In this document: piece by piece, positions 1-8,982 of the stretch | How positions within the stretch are numbered: the first letter of the stretch is position 1 | Layout of the letters: every line of letters begins with the position of its first letter | NCBI GenBank assembly: GCA_016125095.1 | Contig: WGMK01000010.1 | Span: forward strand, 502,149-539,474 | DNA from: Candidatus Hydrogenedens sp. | GTDB taxonomy: Bacteria > Hydrogenedentota > Hydrogenedentia > Hydrogenedentales > JAEUWI01 | DNA length: 37,326 nucleotides | Reading direction: 5' to 3' | Translations under genes and position numbers: made by a program | The notes under the pieces: generated by a model | Database searches by the model: none | Told to the model about the DNA's origin: nothing | Seen by the model: the letters and a program-made list of their open reading frames with translations, nothing else

Positions 1-346
1 GCCATCGGCGGTGTGTTTTCTGTGCCACTTTCCGTCGGGTCGCCCCGCCTTGGCGTTATCAAGCACCCTGCCCTGTGGTGCCCGGACTTTCCTCGACGCC
101 GCAAAGGACGCCGCGGCCGTCCGGCCTGCTCGAACGCGCGAAGTATAGCACGCACCCGGAAATTGCTGCAGTCATCGAATATTTTCCCGTACTCGCGGGT
201 AGCCCCCGATACAGGCCGGTGCCATGGATTCGCGGTGCGTGCGAATGAATGTGTGTGCGCCGGAGATTCGGACGAGTGAGGCCGCGGGCCGCTCCGGCGT
301 GCCCGCGCGGCTTGGTCGTTGCGATTTATTGACGAAAGGAGTACGC
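1..346. other. Non-coding leader region at window edge
   Basis: No gene is supported here. Short open frames exist on both strands but have no recognisable domain and no good ribosome binding site. The only clear signal is an AAAGGAG Shine-Dalgarno at 335-341 that serves the P-type ATPase start at 347. The minus strand carries a TATACT-like hexamer near 142-147 with no convincing -35 box, so I do not call a promoter. Confidence 0.5.
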
Positions 347-3088
347 ATGTCAATACCGCCGCAACCGCCCGCCCAAGACACTTCGTGGCATGCCCGCAGT
401 TCGGACGAGGCGCTTCGCGCGCTCGACGTGCTGCCGGAATCAGGGCTGACCGAAACGGAGGCCAGCGCGCGTCTCGCCTCGCATGGGCCGAACCGGATTT
501 CTCCGCAGCGCGGCACTCCCGCGTGGATGCGCTTCCTGCACCAGTTCCACGAGCCGCTGGTCTACATTCTGCTTGCGGCGGTCGTGGTGACGGCCCTACT
601 GGGCGAATGGATCGATTCCAGCGTCATCTTCGCCGTGGTGCTCGTCAATGCCGTCATCGGCTTCCTGCAGGAGTCGCGAGCGGAAAAAGCCATCGAATCA
701 TTGTCGCGCATGGTGTCCACGTTCACATCGGTCCGCCGTGGCGGTCACGTCAAGCGTGTTGATGCCGCGGTGCTGGTTCCGGGCGACATCGTACTGTTGC
801 AGGCCGGCGATTGCGTGCCGGCCGACCTGCGGCTGATCGCGCTCAAGAACCTGCAGATCGACGAGTCCGGCCTGACGGGCGAGTCGGTGCCCGTGCAGAA
901 GCAGCCGGGGGAATTGGAAGCCGATACGCTGCTGGCCGACCGCACGAATCTCGCATTCGCGGGCACCCTCATCACCGGGGGACAGGGCGAAGGCGTAGTA
1001 TGGGCCACGGGGGATCGGACCGAGACGGGCCGTATCGCCCGTCTGATTTCGGAAGCCGTCACAATTTCCACGCCGCTTACGAAGAAGATTGCCCAATTGA
1101 GCCGCTTGCTGCTCTATATCATCCTGGCCATGGCGGCGGCCTCGTTCGCGTTCGGGGTAGCCCGCGGCGAAAGTCCGGTCGATATGTTCATGGCGGCGGT
1201 CGCGTTGGCGGTCGGCGCGATTCCCGAAGGCCTTCCTGCGGCCGTTACCATCGTGCTGGCGATCGGCGTCGCCCGCATGGCGAAGCGCCGCGCAATCATC
1301 CGCAAGCTGCCCGCCGTAGAAACCCTCGGCAGCACGACGGTTATCTGCTCCGACAAGACCGGCACGCTTACCGAAAATCAGATGACCGTCCGCGAGGTCT
1401 ATGCCGCCGGCCGGCATTATTCGGTCAGCGGTACCGGGTACGAGCCCTTGGGGGAATTCCTGCTCGACGGGGAACCGGCACGCCCCGAGGAACACCCCGT
1501 GCTGGCCGAGTGCCTGCGGGCGGGCGTGCTGTGCAACGACGCGCAAGTGGAGCGCGGCAGCGACGGTATCTGGCGCGCCGAGGGCGATCCCACCGAGGCC
1601 GCGATGCTGGTGTCCGCCGCGAAAGCCGGGTTCGCCCGTGAAGTCGTCGCTGCGGAGTGGCCCCGGATGGATGTCATTCCCTTCGACTCCGAGTATATGT
1701 ACCACGCGACCCTGCACGAAGGCCCCGGCGGCCGCATGATCTACAAGGTCGGCGCCGTGGAAATGCTGCTGCCGCGATGCAGTGCCATGCTCGGTGGAGA
1801 TGGGAGCGAATTGCCGATCGACGAGGAGGCGGTGCGTGCCGCCGCAGAGGACATCGCCTCGCGGGGACTCCGCGTGCTTGCCCTGCTGCGCCGGCCGGTG
1901 GCACCGGATCATCAAGACCTTGAGCATAAGCATGTATCCGACGGTCTCACGTTCCTCGGGCTTCAGGGCATGATCGACCCGCCGAGGCCCGAGGCCGTGT
2001 CCGCCGTAAAGATCTGCCAGGAAGCCGGTATCGCGGTGAAGATGATTACCGGCGATCACCTGATTACCGCGCGGGCCATCGCCGAGCAAATCGGCCTGCA
2101 CGGTCGCGGAATGGAGCGTGGCGTCGTCGCGCTGTCCGGGCGCGATCTGGCGGAAGTCTCCGATACGGATCTGGCCCGGGCCGCCGAGGAGACAGACGTA
2201 TTCGCGCGTGTTTCACCCGAGCAGAAGCTCCGGCTCGTTCAGGCGCTGCAATCTCGTGGACACGTCGTCGCCATGACCGGCGACGGCGTGAACGATGCCC
2301 CCGCATTGAAGCAGGCCGACATCGGCGTGGCGATGGGGATTGCCGGCACGGAGGTGGCGAAGGGGGCTGCGGACATGGTGCTGACCGACGACAATTTCGC
2401 TTCCATCGAGGCCGCCGTCGAGGAGGGGCGTGGCGTATTCGACAACCTCGCCAAATTCATCGTGTGGACGCTGCCCACTAACGCCGGCGAGGGCCTGATT
2501 CTCCTCACTGCCATTATGCTTGGACTTGGGTCCGCGCTGCCCGTGCTACCGGTGCAATTGCTCTGGGTCAACATGACCACGGCGCTCTTTCTCGGCATCA
2601 TGCTGGTGTTCGAACCCAAGGAAGCGGGACTCATGCTCCGTCCACCGCGCGATCCCGCGCGCCCCATTCTGACCGTGCCCCTGCTGCTTCGCACGGGCCT
2701 CGTGGCGATGGCCATGCTGGGCGGCGGCTACTGGCTCTATTTCGACGTGGTGGGCGCCGAGGGCGAGCACATCGACGAAGCCCGCACGGCCGTGGTCAAT
2801 GTGCTGGTTATGGTGGAACTGGCCTACCTCTTCGCATGCCGGTCGCTTACACGCTCGCTATGGTCCCTGGGACCATTCACGAACCGTTGGGCGCTGGGCG
2901 GCGCGGCAATCATGCTCGGCCTCCAATTGCTGTTCACCTATACGCCAGTCTTTCATTCCGTATTACATTCGGCCCCCATCGACGCAGGAGCGTGGTGCCG
3001 AATCGCCTCGGTCGCGATCTTCGCGTTCTTCTTGGTCGAATGCGAGAAGTGGCTCCGGTACCATGGCCGGCCGGCCGCGGCCGGCTAG
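347..3088 (+). CDS. P2-type cation-transporting P-type ATPase
   Basis: This is a membrane ATPase of 913 residues that pumps cations through an aspartyl-phosphate intermediate. The actuator TGES motif is at about 177-180 and the M4 PEGLP ion-site motif at 293-297. The phosphorylation motif DKTGTLT starts at D336, and the hinge motif TGDGVNDAP lies at about 644-652, followed by the C-terminal membrane segments. The N-terminus has the cation-ATPase N-domain look (SGLTETEASARLASHGPN). The start at 347 is chosen because AAAGGAG lies 5 bases upstream; an in-frame start at 224 would add 41 residues without family similarity. In M6 the motif reads WVNMTTA, so the asparagine and second threonine of the SERCA NLVTD site are kept but the aspartate is alanine. 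Ion specificity (Ca2+, Mg2+, Na+/K+ or other) cannot be assigned. It is followed by an enzyme I-like gene on the same strand after about 110 bases. Confidence 0.93.
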   Translation: MSIPPQPPAQDTSWHARSSDEALRALDVLPESGLTETEASARLASHGPNRISPQRGTPAWMRFLHQFHEPLVYILLAAVVVTALLGEWIDSSVIFAVVLVNAVIGFLQESRAEKAIESLSRMVSTFTSVRRGGHVKRVDAAVLVPGDIVLLQAGDCVPADLRLIALKNLQIDESGLTGESVPVQKQPGELEADTLLADRTNLAFAGTLITGGQGEGVVWATGDRTETGRIARLISEAVTISTPLTKKIAQLSRLLLYIILAMAAASFAFGVARGESPVDMFMAAVALAVGAIPEGLPAAVTIVLAIGVARMAKRRAIIRKLPAVETLGSTTVICSDKTGTLTENQMTVREVYAAGRHYSVSGTGYEPLGEFLLDGEPARPEEHPVLAECLRAGVLCNDAQVERGSDGIWRAEGDPTEAAMLVSAAKAGFAREVVAAEWPRMDVIPFDSEYMYHATLHEGPGGRMIYKVGAVEMLLPRCSAMLGGDGSELPIDEEAVRAAAEDIASRGLRVLALLRRPVAPDHQDLEHKHVSDGLTFLGLQGMIDPPRPEAVSAVKICQEAGIAVKMITGDHLITARAIAEQIGLHGRGMERGVVALSGRDLAEVSDTDLARAAEETDVFARVSPEQKLRLVQALQSRGHVVAMTGDGVNDAPALKQADIGVAMGIAGTEVAKGAADMVLTDDNFASIEAAVEEGRGVFDNLAKFIVWTLPTNAGEGLILLTAIMLGLGSALPVLPVQLLWVNMTTALFLGIMLVFEPKEAGLMLRPPRDPARPILTVPLLLRTGLVAMAMLGGGYWLYFDVVGAEGEHIDEARTAVVNVLVMVELAYLFACRSLTRSLWSLGPFTNRWALGGAAIMLGLQLLFTYTPVFHSVLHSAPIDAGAWCRIASVAIFAFFLVECEKWLRYHGRPAAAG

Positions 3089-3197
3089 CGGAAGGGGCCT
3101 AAGCAGCCGTTCGGCCTGTTGTTCGCGCCCTTTGCCAACCCTGTGGTATGGTTTTACCTTGCGGAAGCGAAGACCACCTACTACGGAAGCGGCGTTC

Positions 3198-4832
3198 TTG
3201 GATACGAAGGCGGCGACATCGGAGACGAGTCTCAAGGGTTTGGCCATCAGCGCCGGGGCCGTCTTCGCACGGGTGTTCATTCTTGACGACCGCCTTCGCG
3301 ACGAGGTGCCCGTCTATCGGGTAACCGGGGATGCCATCGCCGCGGAACAAGAACGGCTCCGCACGGCGCTCTCGGAGACGGCGCGCCAAATCGGCGAACT
3401 GGTCGATCAGGTGGGAGAGCGGCTCGGTTCCTCCCAGGCCAGCATCTTTGTGGCGCAGCGACTCATGGTGGAAGACCCCGGCCTCGTGGAACTGGTGATG
3501 GAGGCGATTGCCGAGGGCAACAACGCCGAGGCCGCGCTCGACAAGACCCTGGATGCCTACGAATCGCGGTTGCGCGAAATCGACAACGAATACATCAGCG
3601 AGCGCGCGTCGGACGTGGGGGAGGTGCGCCGCCGCGTGCTGGCCCTGCTGGGCGAGTCCACCGTGTCCATGCGCGAGTCCAGCCTGCGCGAGCTGTTCGA
3701 CAGCACCGAGCCGCGGATTATCGTGGCGCGCGAACTGACCCCGGGGGAAACTTTCGGCCTGAGCGCCGAGAACACCGTGGGCTTTATCACCGAGCACGGT
3801 GGGCGCGCTTCGCACGCCGCCATCCTCGCGCGCGCCATGGGCATTCCGGCCGTCAGCGGTATTCCCGGGGTGCAGCGCATGCTGAACCACGGCCAGGAAG
3901 TGCTGCTCAATGGCGACGCCGGCGAGGTCATTCTGTGGCCTTCCGCCGAGACGTTGCGCGTGTGCCTGCCCGCGCGCCGGAAAACCGCTCCGCGGGAAAT
4001 GCATGTGCCGCCCGTCGAGGGCCTGCAGGTCTACGCCAACATCAGTCAGGTGAGCGATGTCGAAGAGGCGGTCCGCCAGGGAGTGGAGGGCATCGGCCTC
4101 TATCGCACGGAATTCGAGTTTTTCGTCGAGGGGCGTCTGCTGACCGAGGACGAGCAGTACGAGCGCTATCGCCAGGTGACCGAGTCCATGGGGGGCAAGC
4201 CCGTCTACATCCGGCTGCTCGATTTCGGTGCCGACAAGGCCGCCTCGTTCCTCGATCTTCCCAAGGAAGAGAATCCCTGCCTCGGCTGCCGGGGCGCGCG
4301 GCTGCTTCAGCACAAGCCCGAACTTTTCCAGAGCCAGGCGCGCGCCCTCGCGCGGGCTTCGCAGCATGGCCCCATCTGGGTTATGTATCCCATGATCATC
4401 GACCTTACCCAGTTCCTTATCCTGCGCGCCATGTTCCAGCAGCACGCCGAGGAAGTCGGCTATGGCGACCTCAAGCACGGGGTGATGTTCGAAGTGCCCA
4501 GCGCCTGTATCGAGGCGAAGCAGCTGTTGCAGATCGCCGATTTCGGCAGCATCGGCTCGAACGACCTGATTCAATACCTCTTCGCCGTGGACCGCAATAA
4601 CGAACTCGTGGCCCAGGATTACAACGCCGACCGGCCCGCACTCTGGGTGCTGTTGGGGCAACTGGCCCAAGCCGCGAAGGAAACCGGCAAGCCCCTCTCG
4701 CTCTGCGGCGAAATGGGGGGCCAAGTGCAATACGTCGGCCGCCTCATGCGGCTGGGCATCACCACCGTCAGCGTCAGTCCCCGAATCGTCGGCCTCGCCC
4801 GCGTGGCCGCGCGCAAAGAGTTGGGGCTATGA
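3198..4832 (+). CDS. ptsI: PEP-protein phosphotransferase (PTS enzyme I-like)
   Basis: Enzyme I takes phosphate from phosphoenolpyruvate and passes it to HPr in the cytoplasm. The protein, about 544 residues with this start, has the expected order: N-terminal helical domain, swivelling phosphohistidine domain with GGRASHAAILAR (catalytic H about 206), then a TIM barrel. Barrel motifs are GIGLYRTEFEF, DFGADKA, NPCLGCRGARL, MYPMI, GSIGSNDLIQY and LCGEMGG, the last with the active-site cysteine. The family is usually about 575 residues. The start is uncertain because no in-frame ATG precedes the conserved LKGLAISAGA. I chose TTG at 3198, with GGAAG about 8 bases upstream; TTG at 3159 is an alternative. 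The open frame extends back into the ATPase gene, but that part is a shadow. No HPr or EIIA gene lies in the window, so the acceptor is unknown and a regulatory PTS role is possible. Confidence 0.88.
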   Translation: MDTKAATSETSLKGLAISAGAVFARVFILDDRLRDEVPVYRVTGDAIAAEQERLRTALSETARQIGELVDQVGERLGSSQASIFVAQRLMVEDPGLVELVMEAIAEGNNAEAALDKTLDAYESRLREIDNEYISERASDVGEVRRRVLALLGESTVSMRESSLRELFDSTEPRIIVARELTPGETFGLSAENTVGFITEHGGRASHAAILARAMGIPAVSGIPGVQRMLNHGQEVLLNGDAGEVILWPSAETLRVCLPARRKTAPREMHVPPVEGLQVYANISQVSDVEEAVRQGVEGIGLYRTEFEFFVEGRLLTEDEQYERYRQVTESMGGKPVYIRLLDFGADKAASFLDLPKEENPCLGCRGARLLQHKPELFQSQARALARASQHGPIWVMYPMIIDLTQFLILRAMFQQHAEEVGYGDLKHGVMFEVPSACIEAKQLLQIADFGSIGSNDLIQYLFAVDRNNELVAQDYNADRPALWVLLGQLAQAAKETGKPLSLCGEMGGQVQYVGRLMRLGITTVSVSPRIVGLARVAARKELGL

Positions 4833-4893
4833 GCGTATACATTAATACACAAGTCATGCGTCCCTTGGCCTCGTACCCCAAGACCAGCTCATA

Positions 4894-4994
4894 TCGTCAT
4901 TGCGAGCGAAGCGCGGCAACCTTTTTGAGGCCAAGACGCCGCCGCGCCACGAGGGTTGCCGCGTCGCTCGAAGATTCGCTCCTCGCAAGGACGA
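4894..4994. repeat. Inverted repeat element, related to 36900-36940
   Basis: The left arm 4894-4921 (starting TCGTCATTGCGAGCGAAGC and ending GGCAACC) and the right arm 4954-4994 (reverse complement starting TCGTCCTTGCGAGGAGCG and ending GGCAACC) face each other across about 32 bases. The right arm carries an extra segment of about 13 bases that the left arm lacks. A copy of the long arm version, differing at only a few positions, occurs at 36900-36940. This is a dispersed, palindromic, non-coding repeat sitting between the enzyme I-like and DUF1145 genes. It could be a small non-autonomous mobile or REP-like element. Confidence 0.7.
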
Positions 4995-5091
4995 GCATGG
5001 CGGGTCGCGCCGATGTGTCGTCAGACTTTGGCGTGATCGGCGGCCGCTCAACAACAATAGCCTCTAGAAAACCTGAATCAGGATCCTTCGC

Positions 5092-5358
5092 ATGAACAAC
5101 ACGATTCTACTCGGCGGGAAATTCGTCTCCATCGCCTTCTGGGGCGCTGTCATTGTCAATGTATTGCGTCCCTATCCCGAGCCTTACCATGCCCTCTTTC
5201 TTGGCGCAGGCGGCTTGATTCTGCTCATTCACATCGTCGAATGCGCGCTCTTCCTGCAGGTGGTGCGCGACAATACCAAGAACTTGACGGCCGACCTGAT
5301 TCAGGTGCTGCTCTTCGGGGTGTTCCACGTCAAGGTCGTGCAGCAGCGCGGCGCGTGA
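5092..5358 (+). CDS. DUF1145-like small membrane protein
   Basis: An 88-residue protein with two or three hydrophobic helices (about 5-24, 32-58 and possibly 67-80). The N-terminal pattern LLGGKFVSIAFWGAVIVN followed by a PYPEPYHALF turn resembles the DUF1145 family of short bacterial inner-membrane proteins, which have no known function. AGGAT lies about 8 bases before the ATG. It stands alone between the repeat at 4894-4994 and the ferritin gene. The family assignment is from memory of the pattern and is moderately sure; that it is a small integral membrane protein is clear. Confidence 0.7.
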   Translation: MNNTILLGGKFVSIAFWGAVIVNVLRPYPEPYHALFLGAGGLILLIHIVECALFLQVVRDNTKNLTADLIQVLLFGVFHVKVVQQRGA

Positions 5359-5381
5359 TGGCGGGCGGAGAACCCCGACGC

Positions 5382-5410
5382 TGAAAACGGACCTCATCAT
5401 CCTGTAGAAT
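5382..5410 (+). promoter_or_regulatory. Candidate sigma-70-type promoter for ferritin
   Basis: TGAAAA (5382-5387) and TAGAAT (5405-5410) are separated by 17 bases, about 100 bases upstream of the ferritin start. The -10 hexamer is good and the -35 is poor. No Fur-box-like palindrome was evident around it. Confidence 0.3.
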
Positions 5411-5511
5411 ACCCGTCAAGCAGCGGCGACGCTTTAGCGAGCGGCGACCAGCGAAGCGAATCGAGTACATCGGCCGATGCGCCGATTGCGAACCAGAAGG
5501 AAGGACAGGCC

Positions 5512-6024
5512 ATGCTGAGTGATACCGTGCTGAAAGCGCTGAACCACCAGGTGAACGAGGAAATGTACTCGTGGTACGCGTACACGGCCATGGCCAACCA
5601 CTTCGACCATGTGGCGCTCAAGGGCTTCGCGGCGTGGATGCGCACGCAGGCCCAGGAAGAACTCGGCCACGCCAACCGCCTGATGGACTACATCCGCGAC
5701 CGCGGCTGTGCCATCGACCTGCAGGCCATCAAGGCGCCGCCGTCGGCTTGGGATTCGCCCCTCGCCGCCATCGAAGCCGCCTACAAGCACGAGTGCCACA
5801 TCAGCAAATGTATCAACGATCTGGCTAACCTGGCCAGCAAGGAAGGCGACCAGACCACGCACACCTTCCTGCACTGGTTCATCAACGAGCAGATTGAGGA
5901 AGAAGCCCTGGTGGACGACGTGGTGCAGCAATTGCGCTATGTGCAGGATTCGCCCAGCGGCCTCTTCATGATGGACCGCGACATTGCCGCGTCGCGTCCG
6001 GCCGGCGGAGAAACCGCAGCCTAA
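5512..6024 (+). CDS. ftnA: Bacterial non-haem ferritin
   Basis: A 170-residue iron-storage protein that oxidises Fe(II) and stores it as a ferric mineral in a 24-subunit shell. The ferroxidase residues fall at the same numbers as in E. coli FtnA: E17, E49, E50, H53, E94, Q127 and E130, with Y24 beside the site. No methionine haem ligand typical of bacterioferritin is seen at the expected position. AGGAAGG lies about 7 bases before the ATG. A 2-Cys peroxiredoxin gene follows on the same strand after 125 bases, a pairing that makes sense because ferritin oxidation produces peroxide. The leader (about 5415-5460) contains an imperfect direct repeat built on AGCGGCGAC whose role is unknown. Confidence 0.95.
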   Translation: MLSDTVLKALNHQVNEEMYSWYAYTAMANHFDHVALKGFAAWMRTQAQEELGHANRLMDYIRDRGCAIDLQAIKAPPSAWDSPLAAIEAAYKHECHISKCINDLANLASKEGDQTTHTFLHWFINEQIEEEALVDDVVQQLRYVQDSPSGLFMMDRDIAASRPAGGETAA

Positions 6025-6149
6025 TCGTTCCCGCATCGGGGAGATTTACCATTCCGTTTTCGTCTCGTGGGGAGGCGGTCTCGAGGGGACCGCTGCGTCC
6101 GCGTGAAGTCTTGCCCCCCGCTTTTCAAGCAGTACCAAGGAGTAGCAGT

Positions 6150-6743
6150 ATGTCTGTACAAGTCACCCAGCCCGCCCCCGATTTCACCGCCACCGCCGTG
6201 ATGCCGGATAACAGCTTCAACGAATCCTTCAGCCTCTCCGGCCTGAAGGGCAAGTATGTGCTGCTGTTTTTCTATCCGCTCGATTTCACCTTCGTGTGCC
6301 CGTCGGAAATCATCGCCTTCGACAAGAAACTCGCCGAGTTCCAGAGCCGCGACTGCGAAGTCGTCGGCGTGTCCGTCGATTCCCACTTCTCGCACTGGGC
6401 CTGGAAGAACACGCCCGTGAACAAAGGCGGCATCGGCAATATCCAGTATCCGCTGGTGGCCGACATCACCAAGGAAATCGCCCGCAGCTACGGCGTGCTC
6501 TTCGACAACGCCATCGCCCTGCGCGGCCAATTCCTGATCGACAAGGACGGCGTCGTGCGCCATGCACTCATCAACGACCTGCCCCTCGGCCGCAACGTCG
6601 ACGAGGCCATCCGCCTGCTCGACGCCTTGCAGTTCACCGAAGTGCACGGCGAAGTCTGCCCCGCCAACTGGACCAAGGGCGAAGAGGCCATGAAGCCCAG
6701 CGCCGACGGCGTCGCCGCCTACCTCGCCAAGCACGCGAACTAA
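6150..6743 (+). CDS. Typical 2-Cys peroxiredoxin (AhpC/Prx1 type)
   Basis: A 197-residue thiol peroxidase that reduces hydrogen peroxide and organic peroxides. The peroxidatic cysteine is C50 in DFTFVCPSE and the resolving cysteine C170 in GEVCPANW, the pattern of typical 2-Cys enzymes that form intermolecular disulfides. The GGIG loop (before NIQYPLVAD) is present, but the C-terminus ends in AAYLAKHAN without a YF motif, so the full over-oxidation-sensitive signature is absent. The start at 6150 is supported by AAGGAG at 6137-6142; an upstream in-frame ATG at 6111 would add 13 non-conserved residues. It lies downstream of ferritin and ends at a strong shared terminator, converging with the TPR-like gene. 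No AhpF-type reductase is nearby. Confidence 0.95.
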   Translation: MSVQVTQPAPDFTATAVMPDNSFNESFSLSGLKGKYVLLFFYPLDFTFVCPSEIIAFDKKLAEFQSRDCEVVGVSVDSHFSHWAWKNTPVNKGGIGNIQYPLVADITKEIARSYGVLFDNAIALRGQFLIDKDGVVRHALINDLPLGRNVDEAIRLLDALQFTEVHGEVCPANWTKGEEAMKPSADGVAAYLAKHAN

Positions 6744-6764
6744 GCCGGCATTCCATGCAAACAA

Positions 6765-6796
6765 AAACCGCCGCCCCGGCACCGGGGCGGCGGTTT
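6765..6796. terminator. Bidirectional rho-independent terminator
   Basis: A perfect 15-bp stem (AAACCGCCGCCCCGG against CCGGGGCGGCGGTTT) around a CA loop lies between the convergent peroxiredoxin and TPR-like genes. The minus-strand exit reads GGTTTTTGTTTG, a better T-tract than the plus-strand exit, so it probably ends both transcripts and works best for the minus-strand operon. The same hairpin sequence recurs at 10345-10374. Confidence 0.8.
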
Positions 6797-6825
6797 GGCG
6801 TTGGTATCGTTCAAAAGGCGTTCCG

Positions 6826-8982
6826 CTAGATCGAATGTTGCCGATCGCGGAGCCGGCATTGCTGCCAATGGTAAGTTCCTGCCAGTAGGGCAAGCAACGG
6901 AGCGACGACCAGCAGCACCGCGGCCACATCGCGCTTGCGCAGCGTGTCATGCCGAACGGACGTATACACCGCCTCGTCGGTAAATTCGCTCGGAAACCAG
7001 CGGAGTTCATCCGCCTCTTGCGCGATTAAGAAATTAGGGTTGCGCCGCACGAGCGCTTTGTAAAACTTGTCCGCGGCCTTCGGGTCGTCCGGGGCGAGCC
7101 ATTTGCCGCCATGATATAGAGCGCTCGCGGTGCGCGCGTCGTTGTCGGGTAGCATCCGGCTGGCCTCCCACATCCAGGCGGCGGCGAAGTAGCGGTAGCG
7201 CTTGGCAGGCCGCTTGTAAGGCTGACACGACCAGGTGCGACTTTTTGGATAGGTGTTCACAAAAGGTAAGGCGGGCACAAGCCAGCCGTCTTTCACGGCA
7301 TAGTCTGGCGCGGCGGAGTCTCCCAGGAGATTCCGGCCATATTGCTCAAGGGTATCGGCTGCAGCCATATAAGCTTCAGCGCGCTGTTCAGCGGGCAACG
7401 AGGCGTTGTTCGCTTCGCTTAGTTTCTCGCTGATCGCTTCGGCGGCTTTATCCAGCGGTTCGGCATCGTAGGTATACAGGGATTGCCCCGTGTACCTGGG
7501 TGCGGCCTCGTTCCACCGGCCCTCGCGCGCAAGCCGTCGCGCCAGGATATCGGGCAAAGTGCTCTGCAACCATCCGGCCACATCTACGGGAAGTGCCTGG
7601 GGAGAGGGCTCGTGCGCGTCGATATACCGCGCAAGTTCGTCGGTGGTCATGTAGTGCTGCGCTACGTAGGCCGCCTCCAAACCGAAGGAGGCCGATTCGA
7701 AACGCGCGAAGGCCTCCGTTGCGTTTTCGTCGCGTAAATACAACAGGGCAAGATCGCCGTTGACCATGTTGGCCGAGGTGGTGGAGTCACAGCCAGGAAT
7801 ATAGGTTGTCCCCCAGTTGCCGAAGGCCGCGAGGGCCTGGTGGAGCATCGTCTTCGCTTCTTCCATCCGGCCATCGCGCAAGGCCAGCTTGGCCTGCACC
7901 CACAGCGTCCAGGGGGAATCCGCCTGCGCCCGGGCCAGCCACCGCGTGGCCGCGTCGAAATCGCCGGACCGGTACGCGATGCAGGCCAAATGGTCCGCAC
8001 CTTCTACCTGCGAATCCAGCGGCAGGCCCTCGACAGCGGAAAGCCACGCTTGGGCCGTTTCCGTGTGAGAACTCGATAGGGCGAACGCAGTGCCGAACTT
8101 GCGATATAGCGGGTCGGCGGCGAGCCGCGCCAATTCCTCTTCGTTGTCGAATACGCGGCCGAGCGCCAGTTCCATTGAATGCATGACGATTGCCGTGTCA
8201 CAGGTCGTTTCGGCTACGTCCAAATAGGCCTCGAACGCATGGAAGTTCAATCCCGCCTTGAGCGCGGCGCGTCCTTCCCATCCGCGGCTTTCGGCCGCGA
8301 GGCCGAGCGCATCCTCGAAACCAGCCTCGGCGAACTGTCGGGTCTGCTCATAGAACGGGATCGCTAGCTGCGGGTCCAAGCGTTCCCAAGTCTTGCCCAA
8401 CATAAAGGCTGCCCAGGTGCTGCGGTGCTGGCGCTCTGCCTCGGGAAGCGCCAACACAGCCTCGAAAGCGGCTACAGCCTCCTCGTATCGCTCCGCGTGA
8501 TAGGCAACCGCGCCTTGAAAATAGAGCCGGAATTCAGCCGGGACGAGTTCTGGCAGGGCTTCGAATGGCGCGGTATTCAGCGCCTCCGGTTCGGTGCGCT
8601 CGTCGTATCGCTTGTAGCGTTGCTCTTCGGCGATTGCGTCTCTATTGAGCAGTTCCCTCTGCAGCCGTTGCCGGAGCGCCCGGTACGTTTCGGCGGCCTT
8701 GAGGCTTTCCGGTTCGTTACTGATCGCGCGCGCCAGATCCTGCAGGTCGGTGTCTACAGAATGCTGAAGCATGGTGGCCTTGTCTGGGCGTTTGACAAAG
8801 GCCAGCCCGTGGACGCAGCCTTGGTCCCGCAAAATATCCGTGGCAAGTCCCACGAAACTGGGAGCGGGCAAGTGTAGAATCGTCGAACCATCTGCGACGA
8901 TAAATCGGCAAGGTTCGCTCCAACCGCAGGCGAATGCAGCGGGAGACAGGGTCAGGAAGACAAAGGCTGCGAACCGGTTCAT
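6826..8982 (-). CDS. Secreted TPR-like protein of unknown function
   Basis: A 718-residue protein of no family I can name. It begins with a signal peptide (MNRFAAFVFLTLSPAAFA) and ends with a hydrophobic segment (about 690-708) followed by a short basic tail, so it is probably exported and anchored at its C-terminus. The middle is alpha-helical and rich in alanine, glutamate and aromatic residues spaced as in TPR or Sel1-like repeats, for example AVAYHAERYEEAVAAFEAVL near 150-180. Its ATG overlaps the stop of the upstream DUF3142 gene by 4 bases (ATGA), so the two are translationally coupled and probably work together. The gene ends 29 bases before the terminator at 6765-6796. Confidence 0.85.
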   Translation of the reverse strand: MNRFAAFVFLTLSPAAFACGWSEPCRFIVADGSTILHLPAPSFVGLATDILRDQGCVHGLAFVKRPDKATMLQHSVDTDLQDLARAISNEPESLKAAETYRALRQRLQRELLNRDAIAEEQRYKRYDERTEPEALNTAPFEALPELVPAEFRLYFQGAVAYHAERYEEAVAAFEAVLALPEAERQHRSTWAAFMLGKTWERLDPQLAIPFYEQTRQFAEAGFEDALGLAAESRGWEGRAALKAGLNFHAFEAYLDVAETTCDTAIVMHSMELALGRVFDNEEELARLAADPLYRKFGTAFALSSSHTETAQAWLSAVEGLPLDSQVEGADHLACIAYRSGDFDAATRWLARAQADSPWTLWVQAKLALRDGRMEEAKTMLHQALAAFGNWGTTYIPGCDSTTSANMVNGDLALLYLRDENATEAFARFESASFGLEAAYVAQHYMTTDELARYIDAHEPSPQALPVDVAGWLQSTLPDILARRLAREGRWNEAAPRYTGQSLYTYDAEPLDKAAEAISEKLSEANNASLPAEQRAEAYMAAADTLEQYGRNLLGDSAAPDYAVKDGWLVPALPFVNTYPKSRTWSCQPYKRPAKRYRYFAAAWMWEASRMLPDNDARTASALYHGGKWLAPDDPKAADKFYKALVRRNPNFLIAQEADELRWFPSEFTDEAVYTSVRHDTLRKRDVAAVLLVVAPLLALLAGTYHWQQCRLRDRQHSI

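Noticed and set aside
2799..3197. N-terminal extension of the enzyme I frame
   Set aside because: It overlaps the ATPase coding region in another frame and has shadow-like S/R-rich composition.
6060..6100. Hairpin GCGGTC...GACCGC between ferritin and peroxiredoxin as a terminator
   Set aside because: It has no T-tract on either strand.
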